Part shown: one piece after another, positions 13,189-26,600 of the stretch
Numbering within the stretch: the first letter of the stretch is position 1
Layout: every line of letters starts with the position of its first letter
Assembly (NCBI RefSeq): GCF_932526225.1
Contig: NC_064043.1
Coordinates: 10,087,821-10,151,820 of the forward strand
From: Nematostella vectensis
Lineage: Eukaryota > Cnidaria > Anthozoa > Actiniaria > Edwardsiidae
Direction of reading: 5' to 3'
DNA: 64,000 nucleotides
Position numbers and translations under genes: made by a program
Notes under the pieces: generated by a model
What the model was told of the DNA's origin: nothing
What the model saw: only the letters and a program-made list of their open reading frames with translations
Database searches by the model: none

Positions 13189-13275
13189 CTGGCTCCAGAG
13201 CCTCGTGCGTCTCTCTCTTTAGTGGCCAGCGAGGTTGGCCTCTGAAAAGAGAGACGCTCGAGGCTCTGGGACCAG
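13189..13275. repeat. Perfect-arm hairpin of about 87 bp
   Basis: Left arm cagagcctcg-gcgtctctct is mirrored by agagagacgc-cgaggctctg, and the loop itself contains ggccagcgaggttggcc. The arms are about 30 bp with few mismatches. It may be a palindromic element or a transcribed hairpin. Confidence 0.6.
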
Positions 13276-14754
13276 GGTAAGATGTCTGGTGCTAATGGAT
13301 TATCTGATCCAATAAAAGCTGAATCACTCTAAAAGATTGTCAGAAAAGAAATGTCCTTTATGGTGGATTCTTATGGACCTACGCAACAAAACTCCATGAG
13401 AACTGTAAAATGGCTTTGACCATGGTCAGGGCCAAAAACTAAACAAAGAGTTTGGCCTTGGAGGATCATCAAATTTCCTTATAAGTCTCCTCTACTACTG
13501 TAACTATGATCAAAAGAAAGAGAGAAAAATCAGTACAGAATGCACTTGTGTCATTCTAGTACACATCAGCATGTGCAGAAGACAGTTTACATTATTATTT
13601 TGTGGGTTATTTACTGTTATGCTGGAACATATTTTTTTTCAAAAGAACCTTTTTGATTAAATGCAAAAAATTTTAGGAATTCACAGGGTTTTTACCTTCA
13701 GCAAATGTTGTTTGAAAAATACACAGGAAATACACATGCAAGAATTTATGATAAAATAGACAGTATCCCCTCAAATCTACAACTATCAAAAATCCCTAGA
13801 ATTGTGTTATACATTTTGTTATATCATGGTCTGTTGAGGTGTCTTTGGAATAGGAGTATTGATAATCTCATTGTCTGCTATGACAACAGGATTGCCTTGC
13901 AACAATGCAGTTCCAGACTCACTGATGGATTATAATTAATATTACTTTTATTATTTGCATATAAATTACCTGATAGCAGCGCTTGTTGCATGAGAAATTA
14001 TTACATTACAACATTATTACATTAATTACAACATAGCATACTAATTTTGACATACTAGAATTAAGAATTTTGTTATGAAAATATTTACAACTATTTCTAA
14101 AAATACTGTCAATCCATATAACAAATGCCAATTGTCAAGCAGTGTTGTAGAAAAGTGAATATTGGGGAGGCAAACATGATTACTGGCTGGACACACTATT
14201 GTTGTCTTTACGAAAATATCAGTTGAAAAACACTGCATGGCAGATGGAAATTATATGACTTTTAATGTTATTGGGGGAGGGGTTAGGGCGAGGGTTACTC
14301 CCACTCATCTTACTCCCAGCGTCAAATAGCAGATCCACTATCAAGAGAGATATACAGAGTCATATTTTTACAGAATACAAGAAAATATAAAAAATCATCC
14401 AATATCCATTATTATCCATTAGCACCATAAGCAGTCAATCCTGAAACCACAAATTTGCTGTTCTCTGTTTGCAATTAAAAAATTCTTTTAAATAGGTTTT
14501 AATCTTGCCAATACCATTTAATGTTGTCCAAGAAATTAGACAAGTTCACAAAAGTCATATCTCTCATTTAAAAAAAAATATACCACAATGAGAATGAAGA
14601 GTGCATTTGAAGATAATTGAACACTACTAGTACAAGATATTCAGGACAGTTTTTTTAGACTTACATGTACTATTGCTCCATACCAAAAATAATTACCAAA
14701 AAATGACTCTAAAACTTTCCCTCTGACAGGATCAAGTATTGTGCCAACCAAAAA

Positions 14755-15150
14755 GGCCCTGAGCTCACACCTTGCCACGCCCCAAGTACCAATATCATGA
14801 GTCTTTGCACCCATGCCTAGCCACATCCCAAGTACAATCATCATGAGAGGCTTTGCACCCATTCCTAGCCACGCCCCAAGTACAATCATCATGAGAGTCT
14901 TTGCACCCATTCCTAGCCACTCCCATGTACCACTATTATGAGAGGCTTTGCACCCATTCCTAGTCACATCCCAAGTACAATCATCATGAAAGGCCTTGCG
15001 CCCATTCCTAGCCACATCCCAAGTACAATCATCATGAAAGGCCCTGCGCCCATTCCTAGCCACGCCCCAAGTAGCACTAAAATGAGAGGCCTTACACCCA
15101 TTCCTAGCTATGCCCCATGGAGGGCTTTCCCCTTTCTTAACCACACCTAA
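14755..15150. repeat. 48-bp minisatellite, about 8 copies
   Basis: The unit of 48 bp contains gcacccattcctagccac, caagtacaatcatcatgaga and related blocks. Because 48 is a multiple of three and the unit lacks stops in two frames, long open frames appear on both strands, but their composition shows no protein character. The array ends about 80 bp before the first confident exon of the second TMEM272-like gene. Confidence 0.85.
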
Positions 15151-15227
15151 AGTAACGCTATCGTGAGATGCCCTAAAGCTATACTTCTTGAATTCCTGTT
15201 ATTCATGTCTAGCATTTTCAACTTTAG

Positions 15228-16612
15228 TATCAAGAGAAGGGAAGCCAGAATAACCTGGCTGGAGATGAGGAGAAGATTTGGGATGAGTCACCGCCGCCAC
15301 CATATGAGGCTGACTTGTTCGGACAGATCAAGGAGGCTAAGGAAACGTCTGACGGTTCACTGGACTTCTGTAAACGTGTTGTGCAGCTATTTGCAGGAAC
15401 AAGTATGTGATTGTGCTATTCAAAAATGAGCATCAGATAGGGGTATGGGACTAGAAAGGCTAAATCCCCACACTTTATTGGCAGCAATTTATCGTTTTTA
15501 TCCCGGGGGGGGCCGTTATTGTTTTGATAGCCGGACAGCTATTGTTTGTTTGGAAAATAGGACACCTGCATATTCTCCAAGGGAAATGTTTTGGAAGTGA
15601 TCGCTTAGCGTGAAAACATTATCTTATCGGTCGCATTATTACGTTGTCAAATGTTCTCCAATGAAGTATACGTACACGATATTAAAGAACCATATTACAC
15701 GTCATGAAGATCCATATTTGTTTTTGTTTTCCAGTCGGGTGCACAGTAGCCCTAAGCTTACTTATGGCTTTACCCATGGCTATGGTCATCATGGGTAAGT
15801 TTCAGTAAAAGCATCATTGTTAAAGGGGTCACGCCAAGAGTTTCCCGTGCGCTACGATTAACTTTTAAAAAAAAAGGTATTAGAGAAGAGAATACACGTC
15901 ATGAATATTAATGGTTCTTCCTGGTCATCTGCTTGATGTTGAATGATTCATAGATTTCAATTGTTAATACGTGTCACACGTACGTTTTTTCTCTTGCGCC
16001 TTGCCTTGACTTTTTGTTAAAGATTGACACTTTGCGAAAGTCGATCTTTCCGCTTTCCCAGAGGAAACTTCTTATCTTTTAGGCTATATATATGGTAAGC
16101 TTACGCAAGTACCATCCCTTAGTTATTTTGCATTTTATTTGAGAGCTGCTCAGAAATTTTTTTCTGAAGGTTCTTTCTGATTGTTTTTTCCAGGCGCCAA
16201 GTATAAGGACGAGTGCCCTGTAGAGCCATTCATCCCCATCTACCTGATAGTGGGGGGCTCGTTTGGCATGCTAAAGACAATTATTGTGCTATGTCAGCGG
16301 GCGCGTAGTCATGACGACGACCTTGACATGGACGAGGACCAATCAATGTCCAGCAAATTCATCGACGGCGTTTTAAATCTGTTCTTGTTCACGTGGTTTA
16401 TAGCTGGGAACATTTGGGTGTACAGTAAATACAAGCCTAACCCGATACCTCCGGTGACAGACCCTTTGAACTACTGTAACCCTACGCTCTACATGTTCGC
16501 GTTTTGGGTCATCACTGCGAGTTATATTCTGATGGGATCCATATGTTTCTGTATCTGCTGTTTGGGGGTGTGCGCTAGTTGTACTGCCTTTTTCGTGACA
16601 GTCAAGGACTAG
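15228..16612 (+). CDS. TMEM272-like four-transmembrane protein, copy 2 (5' end uncertain)
   Basis: Confident exons are 15228-15402, 15735-15794 and 16194-16612 (654 nt, 217 aa). They start in phase 0 after the acceptor CAACTTTAG. Order matches copy 1: YQEKGS, then PPPPYEADLFG, then the first hydrophobic span across exons, GAKYKDECP, IYLIVGGSFGML, FTWFIAGNIWVYSKY, and a last Cys-rich span GSICFCICCLGVC. The last two introns have the same phases as in copy 1, and the 60-nt middle exon is the same length. The linker between spans 2 and 3 is Asp-rich here (DDDLDMDEDQ) where copy 1 is Lys/Glu-rich. An ATG exon ending in phase 0 at 11771-11821 (17 codons, then GTAAAA) could supply the start, but support is weak and a closer exon may have been missed. 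Confidence 0.82.
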
Positions 16613-17150
16613 ATAGAAATACAAATATTTTCAAAGAAATCCGAGAGAATTTGTTCCAGTTTGGTATATTACTGAAGTGAACCGCTGACCGGTGCTTGGG
16701 GTGCTATTAACCTTTAACCACTGACCATCAAATAGCGCTTAATGCCTGCTCGAAGTTAGTGGACGTATGAGAGTGCGTTTTTTTCTCAAAATAATAGCCT
16801 CTCATTAAGGCTGCACGTTTTGTTAAGTTTAGGATACAAACTCAGTCTGCCATCCGCAAGCAGGCATAATATTCGAGGGTGGGGCGGATGATTCAGCCTG
16901 TGCAGAAAATCCTTTTAAAATCCATGGCTTAAAAGTCGTCTTGCTCGACATAAGGTGTGCCACGATTGATGACAAAAACGTTTTTTGCACAGACAAGAAA
17001 CTCCTTCCTCAAGGATCAAATGGTCTCCGTGTCACTGTCAGTAAAACAGACAAATAGAATCAAAAGGGAAAGTATTTTATTACCATACGATAGGAAAAAA
17101 TATAGGTATTTTCTGAAACTATATCCGTAGTGAGAATATATTTGCATCTG

Positions 17151-17156
17151 AATAAA
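17151..17156 (+). terminator. Candidate poly(A) signal for TMEM272-like copy 2
   Basis: AATAAA about 540 bases after the stop at 16612, just before the start of a minisatellite. It is the first canonical hexamer I noticed downstream. Confidence 0.35.
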
Positions 17157-17195
17157 ATTTGTGAAGAAAAGGGAATTTAATTTTTTCGCTATGTC

Positions 17196-17825
17196 CTGCC
17201 GTGTGTTAGCGTGCTCTATCGTTTGTTGGTGACGTGTCGTCTGTTATCGTGCTCTATCGTTTGTCGTTGACGTGCCGTGTGTTAGCGTGCCCTATCGTTT
17301 GTATGTGACGTGTCGTGTGTTAACGTGCTCTATCGTTTGTGACGTGTCGTGTGTTATCGTGCTCTATCGTTTGTGACGTGTCGTGTGTTATCTTGCTCTA
17401 TCTTTGTCTATGACGTGTTGTGTGTTATCGTGCTCTATCGTTTGTCTGTGACATGTCGTGTGTTATCGTGCTCTATCGTTTGTCTGTGACGTGTCGTGTG
17501 TTCTCGTGCTCTATCCTTTGTTCGTGTGATGTGTTCTCGTGCTCTATCGTTTGTGACGTGTCGTGTGTTCTCATGCTCTATCCTTTGTGACGTGTCGTGT
17601 GTTATCGTGCTCTATCGTTTGTGACGCCTCGTGTGTTATCGTGCTCTATCGTTTGTGACGTCGTGTGTTATCGTGCTCTATCGTTTGTCTGTGACGTGTC
17701 GTGTGTTATCGTGCTCTATCGTTTGTCTGTGACGTCGTGTGTTATCGTGCTCTATCATCTATCTATGACGTGCCGTGTTTTAGGGTGCCCTATCGTTTGT
17801 CTGTGACGTGTCGTGTGTTACCTTC
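17196..17825. repeat. Intergenic minisatellite, units of about 30-38 bp
   Basis: About 17-18 copies built from gtgttatcgtgctctatcgt, followed by ttgt, an optional ctg/tg block, and gacgtgtc. Unit length varies by small indels, so different frames open and close across it. No gene overlaps it. Confidence 0.85.
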
Positions 17826-20667
17826 CCCGCTCCCAACCCATAAAACGATCTTTTTCTATTACTTAAATCAGCAAACTTCTTTTGCATGATTTCTATGACA
17901 GCGCACTTCTCACACAAACAACATCTCAACCTGTCTTCTTTACCCAATCCTACGCCTAAAAAAGCTATAAGATTCAACTCACATGTTCTAAATGTAGGGG
18001 CATGTAGAGGCAGCCTCCCCCTTTTAACAGGAACAGAGGAAAGAGGGGGGAACTGAAAGGGAAGTGCCTTCCCTTCCTTTATACATGAAATCATCAGTGA
18101 CCACAAGACACGTTATTTCTTGTAACAGCAAAACGATATACAAGAAGAGCTATGTGCACAATTACACAGACGCTTGATGAATTGCAATCTTTTCAAATGC
18201 CTCTTGACAAAAATATAAATTTGAACAACGCAACGAAGCACCCAAGATCTGCTTCCCCCTAATCTATATAAAATAATTAATTATATCCCCCTTGCAGATA
18301 AGTTCATTGTACAAGGCCTGAGCCACTATGAATAATACATAATCGTTCAAGGCGACAGAGCAAAAAAATGGCAAGTTTTCCCAAAATAAGGTCTGGTTAA
18401 CTTCGGTAAGCTTGATTTTTTGCATAGAGGTTCCTTATGTTATGTAAACCAACATATCAAAAAATGTTTTTTTCTAAATAATGTCTTCGAGATATAAAAC
18501 TTGAAGTGCAATTTTCAAATGTTTAAAGTATGAATTCTCCTCGTTTTTAGGGAGAAGTCGGGCTCTGATCAGAAATTAAGCCAACTTTGCTCGCTAATAT
18601 CTAAATTTCATATCTTCTAAATTTCTTAAAAATTTGGAATTAACCTTTTGGTGAGAGGAACTCCTTGTATGCGGAATCTTGAGCTTATATATTGAGAATT
18701 TGAAAATTTCATGCCATTTTTTTGCTCTATCGTTCAAGGCGTGTCTGTTTAAACTAATTACTCAGGCTCCTCGGATCCTTCATTACCGTTTATTGCGGTG
18801 TTCTGGGCAGGACATTCGACCAATTTATGTCGCATTAAGCCCTACAGAACATACCGCGACTATTACATTAATTAGCGCAGCACGACGATTGGTAATTTAA
18901 CCCTGACATCTGCGATATCAGCTCACTCACTGATAGCATTAAGGCTTTTCTGAAATGAAGACAATTCCAACTAAACAGACAAGCCCTTTCTGTATCTGTT
19001 GGTTTCGCTTTGAGTGTGATAAGGGGATGGTAGGAGGTTCGTGCGTAATAGGGAGAGATTTAAACGATATCTTTTATTGAGATTGATTGCTTATTGATAA
19101 AGGCTCTTCCTAACAATTTAAAAAATACCAACTAAAATTCGGCACGATTTTACAAACGTGTCTTCAAGGGTTATGCTATTGAGTAAGAAAATGGTTGTTA
19201 TCAGGTCATGGCTATATTTTTAGTAATGCGTTAACTATTAACTCTTGGAACTGACAAATTTCTCAATCAATTTTTAAAGAACGATTACCTAAATAAGGGT
19301 TAAAGGTGGTCTTCATACTAAGCGAAATGTGTGTTAAAAAAGTGGGAGTGACGAATTCATCAAACACCTTCTACAGCCAAAACTCTACCATGTTTAGAAT
19401 TTTTTATTGTGACGTACCTTCACCCTTGTAATAACCAGCCTGTCCCCACCCCTCTTATTCCGTTCTAGCTGGGGGTTTCATTCCATCATGAATATTGATG
19501 TCTTTTCCATCACTATTTGTTTTGCTCGTTCAATTTTTCACTTATCAATGAAAAGAATTTATTATGCGCTCACCATGCGACGGAGTTATCCCTTGAAGGG
19601 CCTTTGTAAACATAGTGTCATGCTAGCAATAATAATGTTTTTTTTTATCTAGCAAAGCCTTTGTTGGGAGAGAAATTAAAACATGCAAACACAAAGAAAT
19701 TACGCAAATATTATCGCTAAAGATAATTATTTTTTAGCAAAAAGGTCTTAATTTAGGGCCACGAGGCCCTTACGTAGTGAATTTTATCAGCAGAATAGGA
19801 ATTCTAACCGACGCACAATTCACTTTTTGCGAATATTTTGAGTATACTATCACGCGATCGATAACGAGTTACAAAACTGCCATCTGTATCTAAGTAGTGA
19901 ATTACTTATCAGGCATTTAGGGACAGCGGTCTTGAGCAGTATTCCGATAACATGACATATTTAAATGATTAAACAGCAGTCTTAATTTGCAGTGCGTAGT
20001 CTCTTTCCATGGCAACAGATCTCACTCAAATTCCATAACGGCGAATTTCAAATTTACTCACTGTACCGAAATATTGTAAAATATGCACGCGACGCCGCTT
20101 TTTGATAAACTGCCAACTGTGATTGACTTATAAGTTCATGTTTAGCAGATAACTTGAATAACCTTGAACACAACCAGTTCATTTCCATAATGTGTTATTG
20201 TTTTTAATGTTAAATGCAACCGAGTTTCGTATGTAAAACGACTTTTGGTGCCAAACCACCTTCGTGGGACCCTAAATGCTATTAAATACTTCCAATTTGT
20301 AAAGGTTAAAAAAGCTAATTGCGCGGCACGAGTACGTTAGTATTGCTGCGGCAAAAACTCATTTAGAATGCGGAGCGTCACAATTCTCTATTACTTGAGA
20401 ACAAAACAAAGTTTAAATTAAGAAGTTATACTTTATTTATATGCTTCTATCGGTCTTGTGTCAGCCAGGGTAGACCGGACCTTTTTTTAAGTCGATTTAT
20501 TTGGCTAATTGCCGCAAGGTACATAACTTCTTCTCCTCATTCTAAGTTGGAACTCCTCGTTGGGATCTCTCAGTGGAAATGTTTTTACACTTTGTACCCA
20601 AATAACATCAAACCCTAACTTGTACAGCTAGAAGTCTTGTACACCAAAGATCGCAAACTGTTGAATA
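17826..20667. other. Intergenic region upstream of Erg-A
   Basis: AT-rich sequence of 2.8 kb with no recognisable exon. It should hold the Erg-A promoter and any untranslated first exon. Apart from homopolymer runs I see no distinct element. Confidence 0.4.
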
Positions 20668-23600
20668 ATGCGATTCTTTAAAAAGGTCGAGCGAGATGCA
20701 GCACCCGAACTTCACGAATTGACCACCCCGCTCAAGAAATCCAAGGTACTATTTCCCACAGTTATGCGTAAATGAAGATTACGCGCGCATTTAAGTAGTA
20801 AGTATACGTGTTTAGGTTGTACTAATAGTACTTTATTGCTGTTATCCGTAGGAAATGCCTGAGCCCTCAGCTTTGGACAAGCTTACTTTCAACATTCGAG
20901 AAAATGCAAAGGGTCGAAAGCTTCCCCGATACATTATACTGCACAACTCAAAATTCAAAGCGGTTTGGGATTGGTTCGTGTTATTACTAGTGATCTATAC
21001 TTCCATAGAGATTCCATATACGGCAGCGTTTGGACAATCTCAAAAGTCTCCATTACAACAACTCAAAGCCGGCAGCGCCATTGGCATCGTAAACTTGATT
21101 GTAGACCTGATGTTTGTTGTTGACATTCTCATCAATTTTCGTTCAACCTATACAAGACAAGGAACAGACGAACTAGTCTTAAACCCAAGAAAGATAGCCT
21201 GCAACTACCTTAAGTCATGGTTTGTTATTGACTTTCTGGCTGCCATACCGTTTGAATTATTCGTCGAAGCCGGTGGAAAAGGGGTAAGGCTGCTTCTCTG
21301 TTTTATTCTTGTTCAGCTTGTTGACATGTAAGTTATCGCCGATGGTTATTTTATCTACGATATCGTTACGCGTGAAAACCAGTCGTGTGGAGACATATTT
21401 ATAATTCCCGTTCCCATTCACTTCTATTTTCCCCGCGAAAAAAAATCTCGAGAGTCTTTATTCTTTCAATACTGCGGTACTAATCACTTAACGTTGTCGT
21501 TACGTGGTTTCGCATTTAGAAATATTTGAATATTCGACTTGTGCTTTGAGCATACGGAATATCTTTAATAAACTTTAATGTTATTCAACATTCGCAAACA
21601 GCAGTCAGACCGTATTTCCTATTAAAGATGTCTTGACAATGAGTGATTGTCTAATGCTTGCACGTCGAGCAAGCTAATACTCAAACTTCATTCTTTAAGG
21701 CTGAAGAATAATTTCTACGCGTAATGAGCAATGATCATTTAGGGCCTTGCTTATTGCTAATATTACCTAGCTGAAGTATAGCCTGTTTCACTTGCAAGTC
21801 TCTTAGTAATATTTACAACACGGTACGAAATTCTATGTAGCTCTAAGTAATTCAACTTTACTCTAAAATGTAACACAAGTAATTCTATAGTTTAGAATGG
21901 TTACAAATGCTTTCGCCTTAGTCTCGTTTTGTATGCATAGTATACTGCGAATATTTACCAGCTGCAACACGCCATAAACACCTGCCATAATCTTTATGAA
22001 TGAATTCAACTCATTCATCACGAATTCACAAACTTGACTTTCTCGTTTAAACATGCAGATTTGGACGAAAATCGTCCAAAATAGCTAAACACTCATGGTT
22101 ACGGACTCCACCCCTAAACATGACGGTGTTCCCGTCCGACAGGCATTCTAGTTTCTTTTGACTTTATATCATTTTTCCAGATATACCGTGAATATTTGAT
22201 GTAACGTCAATTTTGAAAAACTAATATTTACACTATGGTTTATCGACTAACTAAGAAAACTAATATATCAATAGGTAATGCTTATTAGCGATATTATAGT
22301 CTCTGGTTCTCGTGAAAATGACCATTTTGTTCTTTCCTAAAACCAGCTTATCATCGCATGATCCGTGTGGTAATGTAAGACAGCTAATGTATATGATATA
22401 GAGACACAATAAGTGAAAAGCCATGGCTTGAACTGATAAGTAGATCGAGGAATTAGTCATGTTTAGTGGTTAGAATGTCTCATCGACAAATCTTGCTTAG
22501 ATACACAAATGATTTTTTTCTAAATTCTTATCTTTTTTCCTCTCTGAATAAATTTTCAAAAAATTTTAACTGTTTTGAGAGTAACCAAGAGCCTAGCATG
22601 GGGCATTATTTGCGCGTCACGAATTCCTAGAGGAAGAAGAATTTGTCCGAAATATTACCCGATTATGAGACAATGTGTCAAACTCAGATGATGTCAAGAG
22701 GATGCGTACTCGATGGAGAAGGTTTTTTATGATAGCGTTTATGATTTTCTCTGACGGTTTGGAATCTATGGATAAACATGTAAAGATGCACTGTGGCCTT
22801 GGATTATGGTTTACTAAACGAAACATCGATTAGAAAAAAAAGTATTTAGCCTGGAGAATTCTGAATAATTTCGTAAAAATACTTGTGATTGTCTTCTTTA
22901 TCGTGGCCCTTAAAGCCACATGCGCAGATGACTAGAAGCACAACTGATAACACCACGTACCCCTTTAAAGGAATGTAGAAGTTTTCGCCATTAATATGCG
23001 AGATGAGTGTTGAAGAGAATTGAATTTTGAGGGCGTTGTCAACTGGGTCTGGGTTTAGGGGAGAGGGCTTAGGGGATTTGGAAGCGTTTATTGTAGTATA
23101 TGACACGATGGAGTCATTCTAAGTGTACTCCGTTAATAAAGACACCCGTTGAACTGGTCAATTTTTAGATTTTGAAATGATTTTCGCCCATTTCTAGATT
23201 CGGGCTCATTAATTTTTTTAATATCCCATGCACACCTTTCTAATCTTCATATTAAATAAAATGCAGAGAGTATAATATGATTTAGGGTTTGTGGATTCAT
23301 ATGAAGATCAAATGTAAAGGCCGACAGTGGGGGGGGGGGGGGGCTTTTTAATGAGAATTTGTAAAGGTTAATTGCTGTAACTAATCGAACATCACGTTTA
23401 TTATTAATAATCATAATGGCTTCATAATGGCCTTCATAATGACAAGTAATAACAGAGGGAACAACTTTTTTGACATTTTGAAATAGAAGGTTCCAAGCAT
23501 TGTTGCCTATGCCCTCTCACCACATAAACTCACAGGTAGCCCAAGTTCTGTATTTCTGCCTATTGATCTTACGGAAAACTTTTTACGAAACACAGAACAG

Positions 23601-26600
23601 CGAGAAATAACAAATAACTCGCCATATTAAAGCGTCTTTGGTGTTTTTGAAGAATCCGATTCAATCAATGTTCAGAACGCTTCAATAAAGCCAGAGAACA
23701 CGCAAAACGTGAATATAAACCCAATAGTAAACGCAATTTTCTTTTCAGCAAATTATTTTTTATTTTCAAACGATAGACTAGGACTATATTCTCAATAAAA
23801 CACGTGCGGTAGAATTTCATAAGTGAAGAAAGAAGAGGGAAGCAAGAACATGTACATCCCTTCATTATTTCATGTTCTCTTTGTTTCCAGGCCATCTCTC
23901 TTGCCGGCCTCCTCAAAACCGCGCGGTTGCTAAGACTGGTTCGAGTGTCACGCAAGCTTGACCGTTACTCCGAGTACGGCTTGGCTGTCGTGATTCTCCT
24001 TACATGTCTGTTCACGCTCGTCGCCCATTGGCTAGCATGCATCTGGTATTTTATTGGTCGAGGGGAAATACGCAACAAGCATGGCTGGATAACGTTGCTA
24101 GGGGAACAGACCGGCCAGCCCGTGAACACGTCCGCCCCCGAGAACAGTGGTCCTTCTATGAAATCGCGTTATGTGACGTCATTATACTTTACCCTAACCA
24201 GCTTGACTAGTATTGGCTTTGGGAATGTTGCGCCGAACACCAATGCGGAGAAGTTATTTGCTGTGGCGATGATGTTAGTGGGAGGTGAGTTGTGAGCATG
24301 TTTGCATGGCGAAGTCAGCCTGGGAAAGACTGAAGTCATTAGAGTTAGACAGAGTGGGTGTTGGGAGAGGGGAAGGGAACAGGCGCGTACACAGGGGGGG
24401 GGGGCGCAGGGTGTGTGCGCAACCCCCTTTGGCGGCCAAAAATAAGTCATTTCTTATTGAAAAATCTACAAATACTAAGCTTTATCCATATGATAACTAT
24501 GACCCCCTACCCCCCCCCCCCCCCCCCGCTTCAGCCAATCCTAGGTTCCCGCCTGGGGAGGGATGGGGAGCGGGCGAGGGAAAGGAGCTTGGGAAGTAAG
24601 AAGGACGCACACTGAAGAAATAGGACATGATATACTTCCTTGTTTACACGACGCTTAAAAACGACGAGTCGAATAAAACAAATGTTATGGGCGTCTTTTT
24701 GTTTTTAGTTCCGTCCCATTTGATGTGACATCCCAACCTTGCCTAGCTCTTAATGTCTTTTATTTATTTTCCGTCCCATTTGATGTGACATCCCAACCTT
24801 GCCTAGCTCTTAATGTCTTACATTTATTTTTAGCTTTGATGTATGCTGCCATATTTGGAAACATGACTGCTATTATCCAGCGGTTGTACACAAGAACTGC
24901 ACGTTATCACAAAGACTTGAAAGTAATCAAGGAATTTATCCGGTTTCACAACATCCCCGACACTCTACGAGACACGCTCACCGAGTACTTTACCCATGAG
25001 TGGTCGTCACGACACGACCAACAGCTTGACACGGTAAGTAACACAATAGCGTCACACAATACAGGGGCTATATCGTGACATAAAGAGGGCGTAACTCAAC
25101 ACTAAGGTGTACTTGGCATGCGCGTGTGTGGAGGTTGTGCCCAAGGGGTCACCCTATCTGCTCATGCGATGAGATGAGTTTGACTCCGGTTGACCCCTTT
25201 GTTGGTAGTTAAAAGAAGACGGTCAATTTTATGTAATCATTTGCAAAGAAAAAGTTTCTTGATGGATCTAGTGAACAGAACTAAGAATGCCGATTTGATC
25301 TTAAAATTGATCCGTGATCAGTGATTTACTATTCTGGACCACGCCCTGCGTTTTTGTTATCTAGATACGCCCCTGCTTCGTTTGGAGATCATAAACAGCA
25401 CCATGACGTCACGCATTACAGGGGCTAGAGCATGGCATCATATGGCGTAACACAACACTTGGGTTGACTTGTGGGGGGGGGGGTCTCAGTAAGTAACACA
25501 ATCAAATCACGCAACACAGGGGCTAGTTTCATGCCATTAGTATGACTTCGCTTCCTGAATATATTCCTTTAACGTCCAGGTGTTACGGCGGTTCCCCGAC
25601 AGCCTTCAGTCTGACGTGTGCGTGCATATTCATCGCGCCGTGTTCGGCAGCCATCATGTATTTCATAAGCTCGGCGAGGGCTGCGTACGGGCTCTCTCTG
25701 TAAAGTTCAATATCAAGAATTACCTACCCGGGCATTATATTATCAAGGAAGGGGACGAGGTTAAATATTTGTACTTCGTCGTGGAGGGAACGGTAGATGT
25801 CATCAAGAGTGGGAAGTCTTTGTCTATATTAGGTATGTTGACCATATAAGGCCATGGTCCCCCTTGTCATGATACCATCATTGATAAGAGGTTGAGAATA
25901 TGTAATGTCTCCACCAAGAGTTAAAAGACCTTGGATATAGTGTTATGTCTTTATTCTCACTACTGGCGTTTGACGTACGACGTTTAACGTGTACGTGAGG
26001 TGCAACTTGCTATTGACGAACAGGCCTGACGAGCAGTGCTGATAAACGCAAGGGTTAAACCAGCCTTTTGTTTTAAAATTGCGGCGTTTTACCGGCAAAC
26101 TGTCACAATTCGGCGAATGCTAAGAAAACTAGCGCATAGCTAAGGCTATAATTTTCTTTATGACTCCCTCATTATCAAACAAATCTGTCATCTTTTGTAC
26201 AGTATGGTTTTAATGCTGTACAGTAAGTCAAAACAACGACTGAAGTCATCCTTTCGTACCTTTACTCGAACGATTCAATACTGTGAATTTGTTTGTTTTC
26301 GCCAGAACACGCGCACGCGCAAACGTTATTCAGCACTGTCGGCCTGACGTATGTACTATGTGATTGACAGACCCTGACGTATAGTTTATTTGATGGACAG
26401 GTCTGACGTATGATGTTTTTGATTGACAGGCCTTTACGTGCTTGGTAGACATGTTGTTTTTAATTGGCACGTCATTACATTTCTTTTGTTTGACTGACAG
26501 CTCGACCTGTGTGATTGACAGCTCCAATCGTGACATGTTTGATTGGAGGATTGGTGTATTATTTATGATTGACAGCATCAATTTTATTGATTGACAGGTC

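Noticed and set aside
14641..15144. 167-codon minus-strand frame with repeated GVARNGRKAFHDDCTW-like blocks
   Set aside because: Product of the 48-bp minisatellite. The opposite strand is open too, and no membrane, signal or known domain is present.
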